Translations under genes and position numbers: made by a program | Shown: positions 8,777-18,400 of the stretch, in pieces | Numbering within the stretch: the stretch's first letter is position 1 | Layout of the letters: the number at the start of each line of letters is the position of its first letter | From: Chloroflexota bacterium | Lineage (GTDB): Bacteria > Chloroflexota > Anaerolineae > Promineifilales > Promineifilaceae | Reading direction: 5' to 3' | DNA: 64,000 bases | Assembly: GCA_014584575.1 (NCBI GenBank) | Contig: JACTMP010000027.1 | Coordinates: 124,001-188,000, forward strand | The notes under the pieces: generated by a model | Told to the model about the DNA's origin: nothing | Seen by the model: the letters and a program-made list of their open reading frames with translations, nothing else | Databases searched by the model: none

Positions 8777-8850
8777 GCAGGTGAGAGGGTGAAGGGGTGA
8801 CAGAGGACGCAACCATTCATAATTCACAATTCCTAATTCATAATTCCGAC
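8771..8850. repeat. Left-arm short tandem repeats at the gene start
   Basis: Octamer units of the GTGAGAGG type (GTGAGCAG, GTGAGAGG, GTGAAGGG, GTGACAG) are followed by AATTC-containing units (ATTCATA, ATTCACA, ATTCCTA, ATTCATA). The GTG start at 8797 lies inside the first array and residues about 7-17 of the protein are encoded by the second. The complement of the first array appears at 9808-9841. Confidence 0.75.
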
Positions 8851-11800
8851 GATCTGCTCTGGCGGCAGTTGAAGACCATTCCCGCCTTTCGCGCTATTTT
8901 GCGGGCGGTGGAGGCGCGGTTTTATGGCTGTGTGGAACTGCCCGCGCCGGTGCTGGATGTGGGCTGCGGCGATGGGCATTTCAGCCAGGTGACCTTTCCC
9001 GGCCGTCTGGCGGCCGGCATTGACCCCTGGTGGAATCCGCTGAAAAAGTCGGCGCAGGCGGGCCAATATGACGTGCTGGCGCAGGCGATGGGCGACCGGC
9101 TGCCCTTCCCGGACAACCACTTTGCCAGCGCCTTTTCCAACTCGGTTTTGGAGCATATCCCCGACATTCAGCCGGTGCTGAATGAGGTGAACCGGGTGCT
9201 GCGACCGGACGGCCGTTTCCTCATCACCATGCCCAGCCACTACTTTACCGAATGGTTGGGGGGCGCGGCCTTTTTTGAAAAACTGGGCAGTGAGGGGTTG
9301 GCGGAGTGGTACCGGCAAAAGTTCAACGGCATTTCCCGCCATGCCCACACCGACCCGCCGGAAGTATGGGCGGCGCGGCTGGCACAGGCCGGTTTTGCCA
9401 TTGAACGCTGGCAGTATTATTTCTCCAAAGAAGCGTTACGTGCTCTGGAAATCGGCCACGCGCAAGGCATCCCCTCGGCCATCATGCACGCCCTGACCGG
9501 GCATTGGATTGTGGCTCCGTGGGAGAGCAGCCTGAAGTGGACGGATCGCTGGTTACGGCCGTATTATGACGAATCCTTTGGCGAGACCGGCGCCTACCTG
9601 CTCATCGTCGCCCGCAAAAAAGCAAACGGCCCTATTGAAGTCACGTTACCGGCGGCACGGCCGTTTACCCTGGAAGAGTTGAATAGTCAATGGTCAACGG
9701 TCAATGGTCAAGTGCCAATGGCAAATGATCAATTGCCAATCATCGAGTCACCCTCCCCGCTCCCCACCGCCCCCGATTACCCAATTACCCAATTACCCAA
9801 TTATTCTTCACCTGCTCACCCCCTCACCCCGTCACCCCCTCACTCTGCCGCCCTCACCCCCCTCATCCTCATCGGCCTCAGTCTGCTGTTTGCCGTGTTT
9901 GGGCAGATGGCGCTGCGTGATGGTAGCGGCGGCTTTGGCTGGCTGCTATTGGCGGCACTACCGTTGGCGGTGCTGGCCTGGCGGCAGCGCACGGGTGGCG
10001 ACCGCCAATGGCAGTGGCCGCGCCTGGGCGATATTCCTGAACGGCGCTGGTGGTTCATCCCCGCGCTGTTGTTGAGCATCCTGGCCTATCGATTCACGGC
10101 CGTGCCCGGATTTGAACGGCCGTCCCTGGCCCTCCTGCTCTGGTTCACCGCCATCACCCTCGCCTTCTTCGCCCTCTCCAATCCGCGAAGAACCCCAAGA
10201 GACGCGAAGGAAACTGATAATGGATTACCGATAACCGATTACCGCTTCACCCTCCTCACCACCCTCATCCTCTTCACAACGGCCGTCGCCCTGCGTTACT
10301 TCCGCCTCAGCCAGCAGCCGTTTGTGTTGAGCGGCATCGAGGCCAGCCTGGGGCTGAACGCGGCCCAAATCCTGAACGGGCAGCTGCGCATCCCCTTTGG
10401 CACCGGCTGGCTGACCAATCCCACGCTGCCGTTTTACCTGACGGCCGTGCCCATTTCACTTTTTGGGCAAACTGTTTTTGCCGTGCGCTTTTTGTCGCCG
10501 CTGGTAGGTGGGCTGACGGTGGCGGCCACGTATCTGTTGGGGGAACGGTTGTACGGCCGTGCCGTCGGCCTGGGTGCGGCCATTTTGCTGCTTGGCTCCC
10601 ATCTGCATCTGCATTACAGTCATCTGGGCATGAGCAACATCTGGTCGCCATTGCTGGTGCTGCTGGCGCTGGGGCTGGCGGCCGTAGCCTGGGAACGCCC
10701 CGCCGCCGCCCCCCACCAGCGCCTTCTCTGGCTGGCCGCCGGTCTGGGCATCGGTTTGAATGCCTACGAATTCACCACCGCCCGCCTGCTGCCCCTCATC
10801 CTGCTGGCGCTGTTGGTCTGGGCGTTGCTGTTGGATAGGAAAACGCTGCGGGCGCAGGCCGGGCATTTGCTGGCGGCGCTGGCGCTGGCGCTTATCGTGG
10901 CTCTGCCCACCATCCTCTTTTACCGCCAATATCCGGACATTTTTATGGAGCGGGTCAATGTCCTGGGCATCGTGCAGACGGATTGGCTGCCGCAGCAGGC
11001 GTTAGCTACCGGGCAGAGTCAGGTTGACTTGTTCCGGCAGCAGTTCCGGCTGGCGGCGCTGGCCTTCAATGGCGGCGAAGACCTCAGCCCGGTCTACAAA
11101 CCGAATGCGCCGCTGCTGGCATTTGGCACGGCCGTGCTCTTCCTGCTCGGTTTTATCATGTCGCTATTCCGGCTGCGTCAGTTCAAATTTGCCCTGCTGC
11201 CCATCTGGTTTCTGGTAACAATCCTGTTTGCCGGGGCGCTGCTGCTCGACCCGCCGCAAAGCCACCGTCTGCTCGTTGCCCTACCCGCCATTACCCTGCT
11301 CGCCGCCCTGGCCCTGGCCGAGATAGTTTCTATTATTATGCGATCTCAAGATGACAAGGTGACAAGGTGGCAAGGGGACAAGGTGACAAAAGATCACCCT
11401 GTCCCCGTGTCACCCCCTCACCGTGTCACCCCCTCACCCCTTCACCTTGTCATCTTCATCACCCTCATCCTGGCCCTCAGTGAAGTCTGGTTCTACTACG
11501 GCCGTTACCCTACCACCAACGAATTCGCCGACGCCAACACCGAAGCCGCCCACGAAATCTCCCACTATCTCAATACCCTGGACGGTGACTGGACCGCCTA
11601 CTTCTACGGCCCACCGGTCATGTACACTGACTTCCCCACCTTCCCCTACCTGCTGACCGATTTCCACAAAGGGGTCAACTTTTTTGACGTGGCCGAGCCG
11701 CTGCCGACGGTGGGCACATTGGCCCCCAACCAGGTTTTTGTCTTTTTGCCAGAACGGTTTGGGGATTTAACGGCCGTGCAGCAGCAATATCCGGGCGGTG

Positions 11801-11868
11801 TGGTGGAAACGGTGAACGGCCGTTACCGCTCGCCTCTCTTCCTGACCTACACCGCAACCGCGCCCTAG
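8797..11868 (+). CDS. Fusion of SAM methyltransferase and polytopic PMT/ArnT-like glycosyltransferase
   Basis: The 1023-aa product joins two enzymes. Residues about 18-280 are a class I methyltransferase (VLDVGCGDGHF; FSNSVLEHIPD; VNRVLRPDGRFLITMPS). Residues about 350-1020 are a membrane glycosyltransferase with about ten to twelve helices resembling the GT39/ArnT group, including the periplasmic-loop pattern HLHLHYSHLGMSN. The joint (296-349) and loops at about 464-484 and 850-886 are Pro/Thr-rich, charged and encoded by short tandem repeats of the kind that fills intergenic gaps here. This suggests two once-separate genes joined through repeat DNA. The GTG start has GAAGG-like spacing. The domain calls are good; the exact substrates are unknown. 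Confidence 0.75.
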   Translation: MTEDATIHNSQFLIHNSDDLLWRQLKTIPAFRAILRAVEARFYGCVELPAPVLDVGCGDGHFSQVTFPGRLAAGIDPWWNPLKKSAQAGQYDVLAQAMGDRLPFPDNHFASAFSNSVLEHIPDIQPVLNEVNRVLRPDGRFLITMPSHYFTEWLGGAAFFEKLGSEGLAEWYRQKFNGISRHAHTDPPEVWAARLAQAGFAIERWQYYFSKEALRALEIGHAQGIPSAIMHALTGHWIVAPWESSLKWTDRWLRPYYDESFGETGAYLLIVARKKANGPIEVTLPAARPFTLEELNSQWSTVNGQVPMANDQLPIIESPSPLPTAPDYPITQLPNYSSPAHPLTPSPPHSAALTPLILIGLSLLFAVFGQMALRDGSGGFGWLLLAALPLAVLAWRQRTGGDRQWQWPRLGDIPERRWWFIPALLLSILAYRFTAVPGFERPSLALLLWFTAITLAFFALSNPRRTPRDAKETDNGLPITDYRFTLLTTLILFTTAVALRYFRLSQQPFVLSGIEASLGLNAAQILNGQLRIPFGTGWLTNPTLPFYLTAVPISLFGQTVFAVRFLSPLVGGLTVAATYLLGERLYGRAVGLGAAILLLGSHLHLHYSHLGMSNIWSPLLVLLALGLAAVAWERPAAAPHQRLLWLAAGLGIGLNAYEFTTARLLPLILLALLVWALLLDRKTLRAQAGHLLAALALALIVALPTILFYRQYPDIFMERVNVLGIVQTDWLPQQALATGQSQVDLFRQQFRLAALAFNGGEDLSPVYKPNAPLLAFGTAVLFLLGFIMSLFRLRQFKFALLPIWFLVTILFAGALLLDPPQSHRLLVALPAITLLAALALAEIVSIIMRSQDDKVTRWQGDKVTKDHPVPVSPPHRVTPSPLHLVIFITLILALSEVWFYYGRYPTTNEFADANTEAAHEISHYLNTLDGDWTAYFYGPPVMYTDFPTFPYLLTDFHKGVNFFDVAEPLPTVGTLAPNQVFVFLPERFGDLTAVQQQYPGGVVETVNGRYRSPLFLTYTATAP
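9682..9845. repeat. In-frame short tandem repeat arrays at the fusion joint
   Basis: Units of GTCAATG (with a CCAATGG inverse), then ATTACCCA repeated three times, then CACCCCCT/CACCCCGT repeats. The reading frame stays open through all of them and encodes residues about 296-349. The last block is the reverse complement of the array at 8771-8800. Confidence 0.75.
10184..10250. repeat. In-frame repeat segment in a membrane-protein loop
   Basis: It contains GCGAAGA/GACGCGAAG units and then GATTACCGATAACCGATTAC, the same arm that makes the intergenic hairpin at 50771-50845. It encodes about 20 hydrophilic residues between two membrane helices. Confidence 0.65.
11344..11455. repeat. In-frame hairpin of GACAAGGT units
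   Basis: The left arm repeats GACAAGGT about four times and the right arm has CACCCCCT, CACCGTGT and CACCTTGTCATC. The ends GATGACAAGGTG and CACCTTGTCATC are exact inverse complements. The insert keeps the frame and encodes residues about 850-886 between two hydrophobic helices. Confidence 0.8.
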
Positions 11869-11974
11869 AACCGGCGGTGAACCTTGTGAGTTCAACCCAT
11901 CTATCCATCACCCTCTAAAGTTCAGAGTATTTCGTTAACACTGTACTAAACAAAAATTGAACAACGAGGAGGAT

Positions 11975-12022
11975 ATGCCGCCCCGCCAAATGAGCGGCGT
12001 GCCATTGGAGAGCGAACCATGA
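11975..12022 (+). CDS. Putative 15-residue leader peptide
   Basis: A strong ribosome site (GAGGAGG) sits before ATG 11975. The short frame encodes MPPRQMSGVPLESEP and stops in TGA 12020-12022, which overlaps the ATG of the next gene (ATGA). That geometry is typical of a translationally coupled leader. No attenuator hairpin or codon run was recognised. It could be chance, but the ribosome site is better than that of most real genes here. Confidence 0.45.
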   Translation: MPPRQMSGVPLESEP

Positions 12023-12822
12023 TCATCACCACCAAAACCCTTGTCCACGATCTCACCCGGCTGGGCCTCCCGGCCGGGCAGGTTGTATTAGCCCACACCT
12101 CTATGAAGGGGTTAGGCGGCTTTGTGGTGGGTGATGCGCCGGCCGTGGTGGATGCGTTCATGCAGGTGATTACGCCGGAGGGCACGCTGGTGATGCCCAC
12201 CAGCAGCACCAATAACACCGACCCGGCTACCTGGGGACACAGCCCCATTCCGCCGGAGCAGTGGGAACTGTTTCGCGCCGAGATGCCGCCCTACCGCCCC
12301 GAAATCACGCCCACCAACCGCATGGGCGCGATCAACGAAGCGTTCCGTACCTATCCCGGCGTGCGGCGCAGCAGCCACCCGGCCTTCTCCTTTGTTGCCT
12401 GGGGCCAACACGCCGAATTTGTGACGGCTAACCAGTCGCTGGATAACAGCGTGGCCGAACAATCCCCCATTGGCCGCGTCTACGACCTGGATGGATGGGT
12501 GCTGCTGTTGGGCGTGGGTTATGAGCAAAACACCTCGCTGCACCTGGCCGATTTCCGCGCCAACTACCCCGGCAAAGTATCGGAAGTGAATGGCTCGGCG
12601 ATGCTGGTAAACGGCCGTCGCCAGTGGGTGACGTACCGCGACGACGCCATTGGCACGGATGATTTTGCCGCTATCGGCGCCGCCTTTGAAGCGGAAACCG
12701 ATGAAGTCATCATCGGGAAAGTGGCCAATGCTACCGCACGGTTGATGCGGCAACGGCCGTTGGTGGATTTTGCCGTGCGCTGGCTGGAAACAAACCGCCG
12801 GACCGATGGAACGGAAGCGTAA
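12019..12822 (+). CDS. AAC(3)-family N-acetyltransferase
   Basis: This 267-aa protein matches the antibiotic-NAT (AAC(3)/YokD) fold. Signatures are the N-terminal VLAHTSMKGLGG, the ITPEGTLVMPT strand, and the SSHPAFSFVAWG and LLLGVGYEQNTSLHLAD segments that surround the acetyl-CoA and catalytic His region. The family N-acetylates the 3-amino group of 2-deoxystreptamine aminoglycosides, but many environmental homologues have other or unknown substrates, so resistance should not be assumed. ATG 12019 overlaps the stop of a 15-codon leader frame with a strong ribosome site. Confidence 0.85.
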   Translation: MIITTKTLVHDLTRLGLPAGQVVLAHTSMKGLGGFVVGDAPAVVDAFMQVITPEGTLVMPTSSTNNTDPATWGHSPIPPEQWELFRAEMPPYRPEITPTNRMGAINEAFRTYPGVRRSSHPAFSFVAWGQHAEFVTANQSLDNSVAEQSPIGRVYDLDGWVLLLGVGYEQNTSLHLADFRANYPGKVSEVNGSAMLVNGRRQWVTYRDDAIGTDDFAAIGAAFEAETDEVIIGKVANATARLMRQRPLVDFAVRWLETNRRTDGTEA

Positions 12823-12961
12823 CACCCACCGCTGTTATCCCCCCCATGTTGGAAAACGCCACTATTAGCGGCGATTTTTGTCAAACGCAGCGCCAAACGG
12901 TTGGCAAACGGCCGTTGCCCTACACTATCCCTAACAAAACAATCTGTTAAGGGGAACGTTC

Positions 12962-13036
12962 ATGTTTATGGAATTAACCCAAATTGAATCACCCTGGTCT
13001 GAATTACAGGCGCAAATATACTTGCAAAGGCCATAA
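12962..13036 (+). pseudogene. 24-codon remnant or small peptide frame
   Basis: ATG 12962 follows AAGGGGAACGTTC, a good ribosome site at good spacing. The frame reads MFMELTQIESPWSELQAQIY and four more residues, then stops just before repeat units begin. It looks like the beginning of a gene whose remainder was lost to repeat insertion or deletion. I recognise no family. Confidence 0.4.
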
Positions 13037-13158
13037 TCTGACATTTTTGCCACCTTGTCAGATGTCACCTTGTCACCTTGTCAGGTATAGACCCGACTAA
13101 CCTCTTCCGCTATAGCTTTAACGTTTCCGGTTAGGAAGGCGAATTAAACAGCGTACAC

Positions 13159-13231
13159 GAGATTGGAGATTAGAGATTGGTTGAGCATTCAATCTCCAAT
13201 CTCCAATCACCAATCACCAATCTCCAATCTC
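13159..13231. repeat. Hairpin of GATTGGA/GATTAGA units
   Basis: The left arm has GAGATTG-GAGATTA-GAGATTG and the right arm has CAATCTC and CAATCAC units in series. The same unit family forms hairpins at 35996-36054, 37037-37110 and 43500-43620. Confidence 0.85.
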
Positions 13232-13435
13232 AAAACCGGAACTGATTTTTAGACTATTCCTCAAACCATTTCCGCATCATGGCAACTCTTTTGGGGTCTG
13301 GTACTTTTGTCCTAAACGTGTTATCCTGCTGAGTAATGATGGCTGTTTGGACATCAGGTACACTCCCGATTGATACCCCTCTATAAAATCACCCATACCC
13401 CTGGTGTACCTGAGCAAAACGAGGATACAAGCAAC

Positions 13436-15361
13436 GTGGCAGACCCAAGCGATCTGGTTGGACAACAAATCGGGCAGTATCAGGTACGGCAGCACCTGGC
13501 GCGGGGGGGAATGGCCGATGTTTATCTGGCGCTGGATACTGACTTGCAGCGCCAGGTTGTTCTCAAAGTGCTGCTGCCCAACTTTGCTCAGGATAGTGGT
13601 TTTGTGGAGCGTTTCCGCCGTGAAGCGCAGTCCATGGCGCAACTGCATCATCCGAACGTGGTGCAGGTTTATGCTATTGGCACAACGGGTAATCGGCAGC
13701 CCTATATTGCCATGCAATATGTGCCGGAGGGAACGCTGGCCGAAAGGCTGGCCGATCTGGGCCGCCGCCAAGAGATTCTGACCACGCCCTATGCTCTGGC
13801 GCTGGCGCGGCAGGTGGCCGATGCCCTGGCGGCGGCGCACCGCAAGGGCATTGTGCATCGTGACCTGAAGCCGAGCAATATCTTGCTGGATACTAATGGC
13901 AAGCCATTGCTGACGGATTTAGGGATTGCAGCGGTGGAGAGCAGCCCCCGGCTAACGCAAACGAATGTGCTGTTGGGCACACCCCACTACATGTCCCCAG
14001 AACAGGTGAAAGGGGAACCGGTTGACGGCCGTACCGACCTCTACTCCCTGGGTATCATTTTGTATGAACTGTTTGCCGGGATGCGGCCGTTTACGGCCGA
14101 CGTACAGTGGGGGGTGCTGCACAAACAAATCTATGAAGAAGCGCGTCCACTTCACCTGATCCGGCCAGATTTAGCCCCCGAAGTTATTGCCATTATCGAA
14201 AAATGTATGCGTAAAGCGCCAGAAGAGCGGTATCAATCGGCGGAAGATCTGGTGGCGGCTTTAGACCAGGCATTGCACCTGGTGGGTGCGCCGGGACAAC
14301 AGGCTGTTTCCGGCGCCTGGCTCTGGCAGCCGCCGGAGACGGGCAAGTTGGTAACGGGCGGCAGCAAAATTGTACCGCCGCCGGCGTCTACGGTAGTGAG
14401 TGAACCGGTGGTGGAAACACAGGCGCAGCCGCGACGCCGCTGGTCTTATGCCTGGCTGCTGCTGTTGCTGCTGCTGCCGGTTTTTGTTTTTAGCGGCTGG
14501 CAGGTGTGGCTGCGCACCCAGGCGACGTCGGTGGATACGGTAACGTCTACGCCAGAAACGGCCGTAGCCCAAACCACACCTGTCGAGCAGCTACCGGTGT
14601 CCAATACCGTACCCACGCCAACGAATACGGCCGTGCCACCCACACCCACGCCAACAGTTGCGCCGACGGTGACGGCCGTGACCGGCGAAATCGAACTGGT
14701 ACGCCCCGGCGTGGATACATTTACGCTGGAAGACGAAGTGCAGTTTGCCTGGCGCTGGCCGGCGGCGCTGACCGACGACCAGCTTTTTACGCTCTATTTT
14801 GAAGTTGATGGGGAAGAAATGCGGGCCATGTCGGTGGAAAAACCGGTGGCCGGTTCCATGTTCCGATTACAGTTTGTGCTCGGTGATATTTTGACAAAAC
14901 CAGGAGTTTATCACTGGTTTATTCGGTTGGAAGCGGACGACGCTGTTGACCCGCTCCTGGAAAGCGCCAGCCGGGAATTGGTTGTGGGCGCAGTGGCAGA
15001 GGCGACGCCCACGAGAAGGGCGACGGCAACACGCCCGGCGACGGCCGTGCCCACCACCCCCGCGCCCACCAACACGGCTACCCGCACGGCCGTGACCAAT
15101 ACGCCTCGCCCCACGAATACGGTAGCGCCACCCACCGCGCCGCCACCCACCGCGCCGCCGCCGACCGCGCCACCGCCGACCGCGCCGCCACCCACCGCGC
15201 CGCCGCCTACCGCGCCACCGCCTACCGCGCCACCGCCGACCGCGCCACCGCCGACCGCGCCGCCGCCGACCGTGCCACCGCCGACCGAACCACCGCCGAC
15301 CGAACCACCACCAACGGCACCGCCACCAACCGAACCAGCGCCCACTGCGCCGCCGCCCTGA
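13436..15361 (+). CDS. Transmembrane Ser/Thr protein kinase with Pro/Thr repeat tail
   Basis: The 641-aa Hanks-type kinase has ARGGMADVY in the glycine loop, Lys44, HRDLKPSN (Asp143) and DLG at 161-163 in place of DFG, a tolerated variant. A single membrane helix lies at about 338-358. The outer part has a roughly 100-residue beta-rich domain after a Thr/Pro linker. It ends in about 18 tandem copies of a five-residue APPPT-type unit, which may span or bind the cell wall. I prefer GTG 13436 (GAGGA about 10 bases upstream) over an upstream TTG at 13370. The downstream gene encodes a giant secreted protein, so the pair may act at the surface. Confidence 0.85.
   Translation: MADPSDLVGQQIGQYQVRQHLARGGMADVYLALDTDLQRQVVLKVLLPNFAQDSGFVERFRREAQSMAQLHHPNVVQVYAIGTTGNRQPYIAMQYVPEGTLAERLADLGRRQEILTTPYALALARQVADALAAAHRKGIVHRDLKPSNILLDTNGKPLLTDLGIAAVESSPRLTQTNVLLGTPHYMSPEQVKGEPVDGRTDLYSLGIILYELFAGMRPFTADVQWGVLHKQIYEEARPLHLIRPDLAPEVIAIIEKCMRKAPEERYQSAEDLVAALDQALHLVGAPGQQAVSGAWLWQPPETGKLVTGGSKIVPPPASTVVSEPVVETQAQPRRRWSYAWLLLLLLLPVFVFSGWQVWLRTQATSVDTVTSTPETAVAQTTPVEQLPVSNTVPTPTNTAVPPTPTPTVAPTVTAVTGEIELVRPGVDTFTLEDEVQFAWRWPAALTDDQLFTLYFEVDGEEMRAMSVEKPVAGSMFRLQFVLGDILTKPGVYHWFIRLEADDAVDPLLESASRELVVGAVAEATPTRRATATRPATAVPTTPAPTNTATRTAVTNTPRPTNTVAPPTAPPPTAPPPTAPPPTAPPPTAPPPTAPPPTAPPPTAPPPTAPPPTVPPPTEPPPTEPPPTAPPPTEPAPTAPPP
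15121..15357 (+). repeat. 15-bp minisatellite encoding APPPT repeats
   Basis: About 15 or more copies of a 15-bp unit of the type CCACCGCCGACCGCG run in frame to the end of the kinase gene. Copies vary at third positions and the last ones switch Ala to Glu or Val, which suggests expansion from the middle. Length variation between strains is likely. Confidence 0.85.
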
Positions 15362-15427
15362 TTTAACATACTAACATACTATACTTGTTATGGCCGGTTT
15401 TTAGCCGTGCCCATCCCAGGAGGTATC

Positions 15428-18400
15428 ATGCGCCAGCCAATCATACATTCTCATGTCGGTCGTCTGTTTTGTTTAGGAGCTTTTATTCTGCTTGGTGTTT
15501 TGGTGCAAATGGGGAGCTTTGCTAAAACGGACACACCCCATGCCAGTGCCTTACAACCGGCCCCGCCCATTGTCACTTCGGCCGCAGATTGCGCCGCCTA
15601 TGACCATTATGCAGGTGCGGAACCGCCTGGTTATGCTCAGCACTGTCTTCAGATTCAACCGGGTGCGCCAACTTTATTTTCGCCCACAGCGCCCACTGAC
15701 CAAGGGTTTGCCCATGATATAGGTTTTGTCTCCGATAACGTAGTGCAGTTCACGTTGAATAATTTCCCTGGGCAGACCCCCTTGAGCAGTAACGCCGAAG
15801 CGATCTTTGCTTATGACTATAGTTATACCGGCGGCACTCTGTATGCTTTGAACAATACCGCCCAACAACTGGGCACATTTAATAAGTATGGTGGAACTTT
15901 CAATCCCATTGGCGCCAGTGTTCCCCTGGCCGGCCATACCTGGACAGGCATGGCAATTAATCCAGTTAATGGCACGATTTACGCTTCTAGCACTGATGTT
16001 ACTACATCCACCTTATATCGGCTGAACGCAGATACCGGCGCCGTTACTATGGTAGGAACTATCACCGGCGTACCGGGAATAATTTCCATGGCCATGAATG
16101 CCCAGGAACAGCTTTACGGGCACGATATTGTGACCGATTCTATTTACCAGATCGATCCCAATACAGGCACAAGCACCTTAATTGGGCCTACCGGGTATGA
16201 CGCCACCTTTGCCCAGGGCATGGATTTTGATAACAACGATGGCACACTGTATATCTTTCTCTATATCGGCGGTGGGGCTAATGTGTATGGCACGGTAAAC
16301 CTGGCTACCGGCGCGGTGACGCCGCTGGCTCAAGATAACCCGTTGGGTGAATTTGAGGGGGCTACGCAGACGGTGCCTCCCAGTTTATTATTTCAGCCGC
16401 CAAATGCCGTCAATGGTTATTTTAGCGATCCCCATTGTGGTTGGTGCTCTACAGGCCAGCAATCCATGGCGGATAACTTTACGGTAACTGGGTTTGCCAC
16501 CATACAACGGATTATTCTCTGGGGAGGCTATTTCCCCGGCAACATAGCCAATGCTGTGGACGATTTTACGGTTAACTTTCGAGAAGATGCCGGGGGGATA
16601 CCGGGGAGGATTATTGCTTCAGAAAAAAGCGTACCTTTGACCAGAAAGCAAACGGGCAATGTTATTTTTGGGGTGAACGAATATGAATATACGCTGACGC
16701 TTATTCTGCCCATTTCGCTGCCGCCTGGTTCTTATTGGTTGGAGATTTTTAATGACACATTTGGCAACTCGGACTCTTTCTTTTGGGAGACAGGCGAGTT
16801 GGATTCTGTCCATGGGGTTGCCGATAGCGCCTATTCACTACAGGTAGCTGGTGGTAGCTGGGTGGCGCAAGCTGATAATGGGCTGGCGGTTTACATGCCA
16901 CCGGCGACGATTCCGGCGCCGGCTCACGATCTGTTTGTCAATGCCCACATGGTGAGTGCGCTGCCGTTTAACCATGAAGTGAATGTGTCGGCGGCGACGG
17001 TTTCGGGTAATGACCCGAATTACAGTTGTGGTTCTATGAATCAGGGTGGGGGGACGGTGTGGTATCGGTACACGGCCGTGAGCAATACCCCGCTGGTCGT
17101 CCATACACAAGGCAGCCGGTATGACACCATGTTGGCCGTCTGGCAGGGCACGGCCGGCAACCTGACCAACGTTGCCTGTGATGACGATGCTGAGGGCACA
17201 AATTTTCAAAGTGAAATCAAGTTTGTGGCCCGCGCCGGCCAGACCTATTACTTTGAGGTGGCAGCCTATGGTAGCAATAATTCAGGTAATCTGATGTTCT
17301 CCATTGTCGAAGGGGATGAATGGTTATATCGGGGTCCGGAACGGCCGTCGCCTTCCATCAACGAACTGACCATTGACCCAGAAAATCCCAACGTCGTGTA
17401 TGCGGCCACCACAGAAGGTGTCTACAAAAGCACCAATGGCGGCGATACCTGGGTGGCTAAATTGAACGGGCTGGGTACCTTTGGCGGTCTGGAAGTGACT
17501 AATCTGGTCATTCACCCCACCGACTCGGATACGCTCTACATTTCGACCTGGGGCGACGGCGTTTACAAGAGTACCAATGGCGGCGACAGTTGGGTGCTGC
17601 AACCGTCGCCCATAACGGCCCAGGCAGCTTTGCAATCCACCAGTGAGATGGACGAGTGGATTCATGCTGGCGGCCAGGCATTGGTGACGCCAGACTTGCT
17701 GCCCGGCTTTTTAGAAACGGCGCCGGAAGCATCTGGGGTGGGGTCCGCGCAGGGCGTGATAGATAAACAAACTCTGCTGAAGGGTGACTCTTCTTTACTG
17801 TTTGCGCCAGATGTGCCCACTGTGCCCCAGCCCATTCACTGGGCGCCAGCCAATAATCTGGCCATTCACCCTGATAATCCTGACCGGGTGATTGTGGCCC
17901 TTTTTAACAATTACGGATTCTTCATTAGCGAAAACGGCGGCAGCAGTTGGGCACCCCTGATCATGCCTTCAGCCACGATTACCAGTGGGCAGGCGATTGC
18001 TTTTGCTCCCTCGAACGCCAACATTGCTTATGCCTCTACTGGTCATGGGGGCGCAAATGGCGGCATTTTCCGCTCGAATGATGGGGGACAGACATGGAGT
18101 CTCACTGCGGACAGTGGTTCGGTGGCGACGACCGTGATGCACTTTGCTATTGACCCTAATAATCCCAATCGTGTCTTGGCCGCTACGATTGGTGGCGGCG
18201 TTGTGGCTACGGTCGATGGCGGCGCTAATTGGGATCCAAGTGATGCGGGTATGGCCGGCAATGAAATCGCCCTGCTTAACATTGAGATGTTTTCGGAGAA
18301 TTCCAACATCGTCTACGCCACCGGGTACTTGTGGATCTGGAAGAGTATCAATGGCGGCGCCAGTTGGGCGATAGCTGATACCTCTTATCTGGATTTTTAT

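Larger units (their letters stand above)
12823..13435. other. Intergenic region with a short remnant frame and repeats
   Basis: This gap of about 600 bases holds a 24-codon frame (12962-13036), CACCTTGT units at 13048-13083 and a GATTGGA hairpin at 13159-13231. A TATAAA lies at 13382-13387, about 50 bases before the preferred kinase start, but without a convincing -35 box. The segment 12855-12878 (weak stem then TTTTT) is only a poor terminator candidate. Confidence 0.5.

Noticed and set aside
12855..12878. Rho-independent terminator after the acetyltransferase gene
   Set aside because: The stem is only about four GC pairs with an irregular loop before the T-run; too weak to report as a feature.
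13370..13435. TTG start for the second kinase
   Set aside because: The extra 22 residues are not kinase-like and overlap a TATAAA box; GTG 13436 has GAGGA upstream and gives a typical kinase start.
3739..15361. Kinase C-terminal PASTA domains
   Set aside because: No PASTA repeat pattern is present in either kinase; one has PPC-like repeats and the other a Pro/Thr tail.
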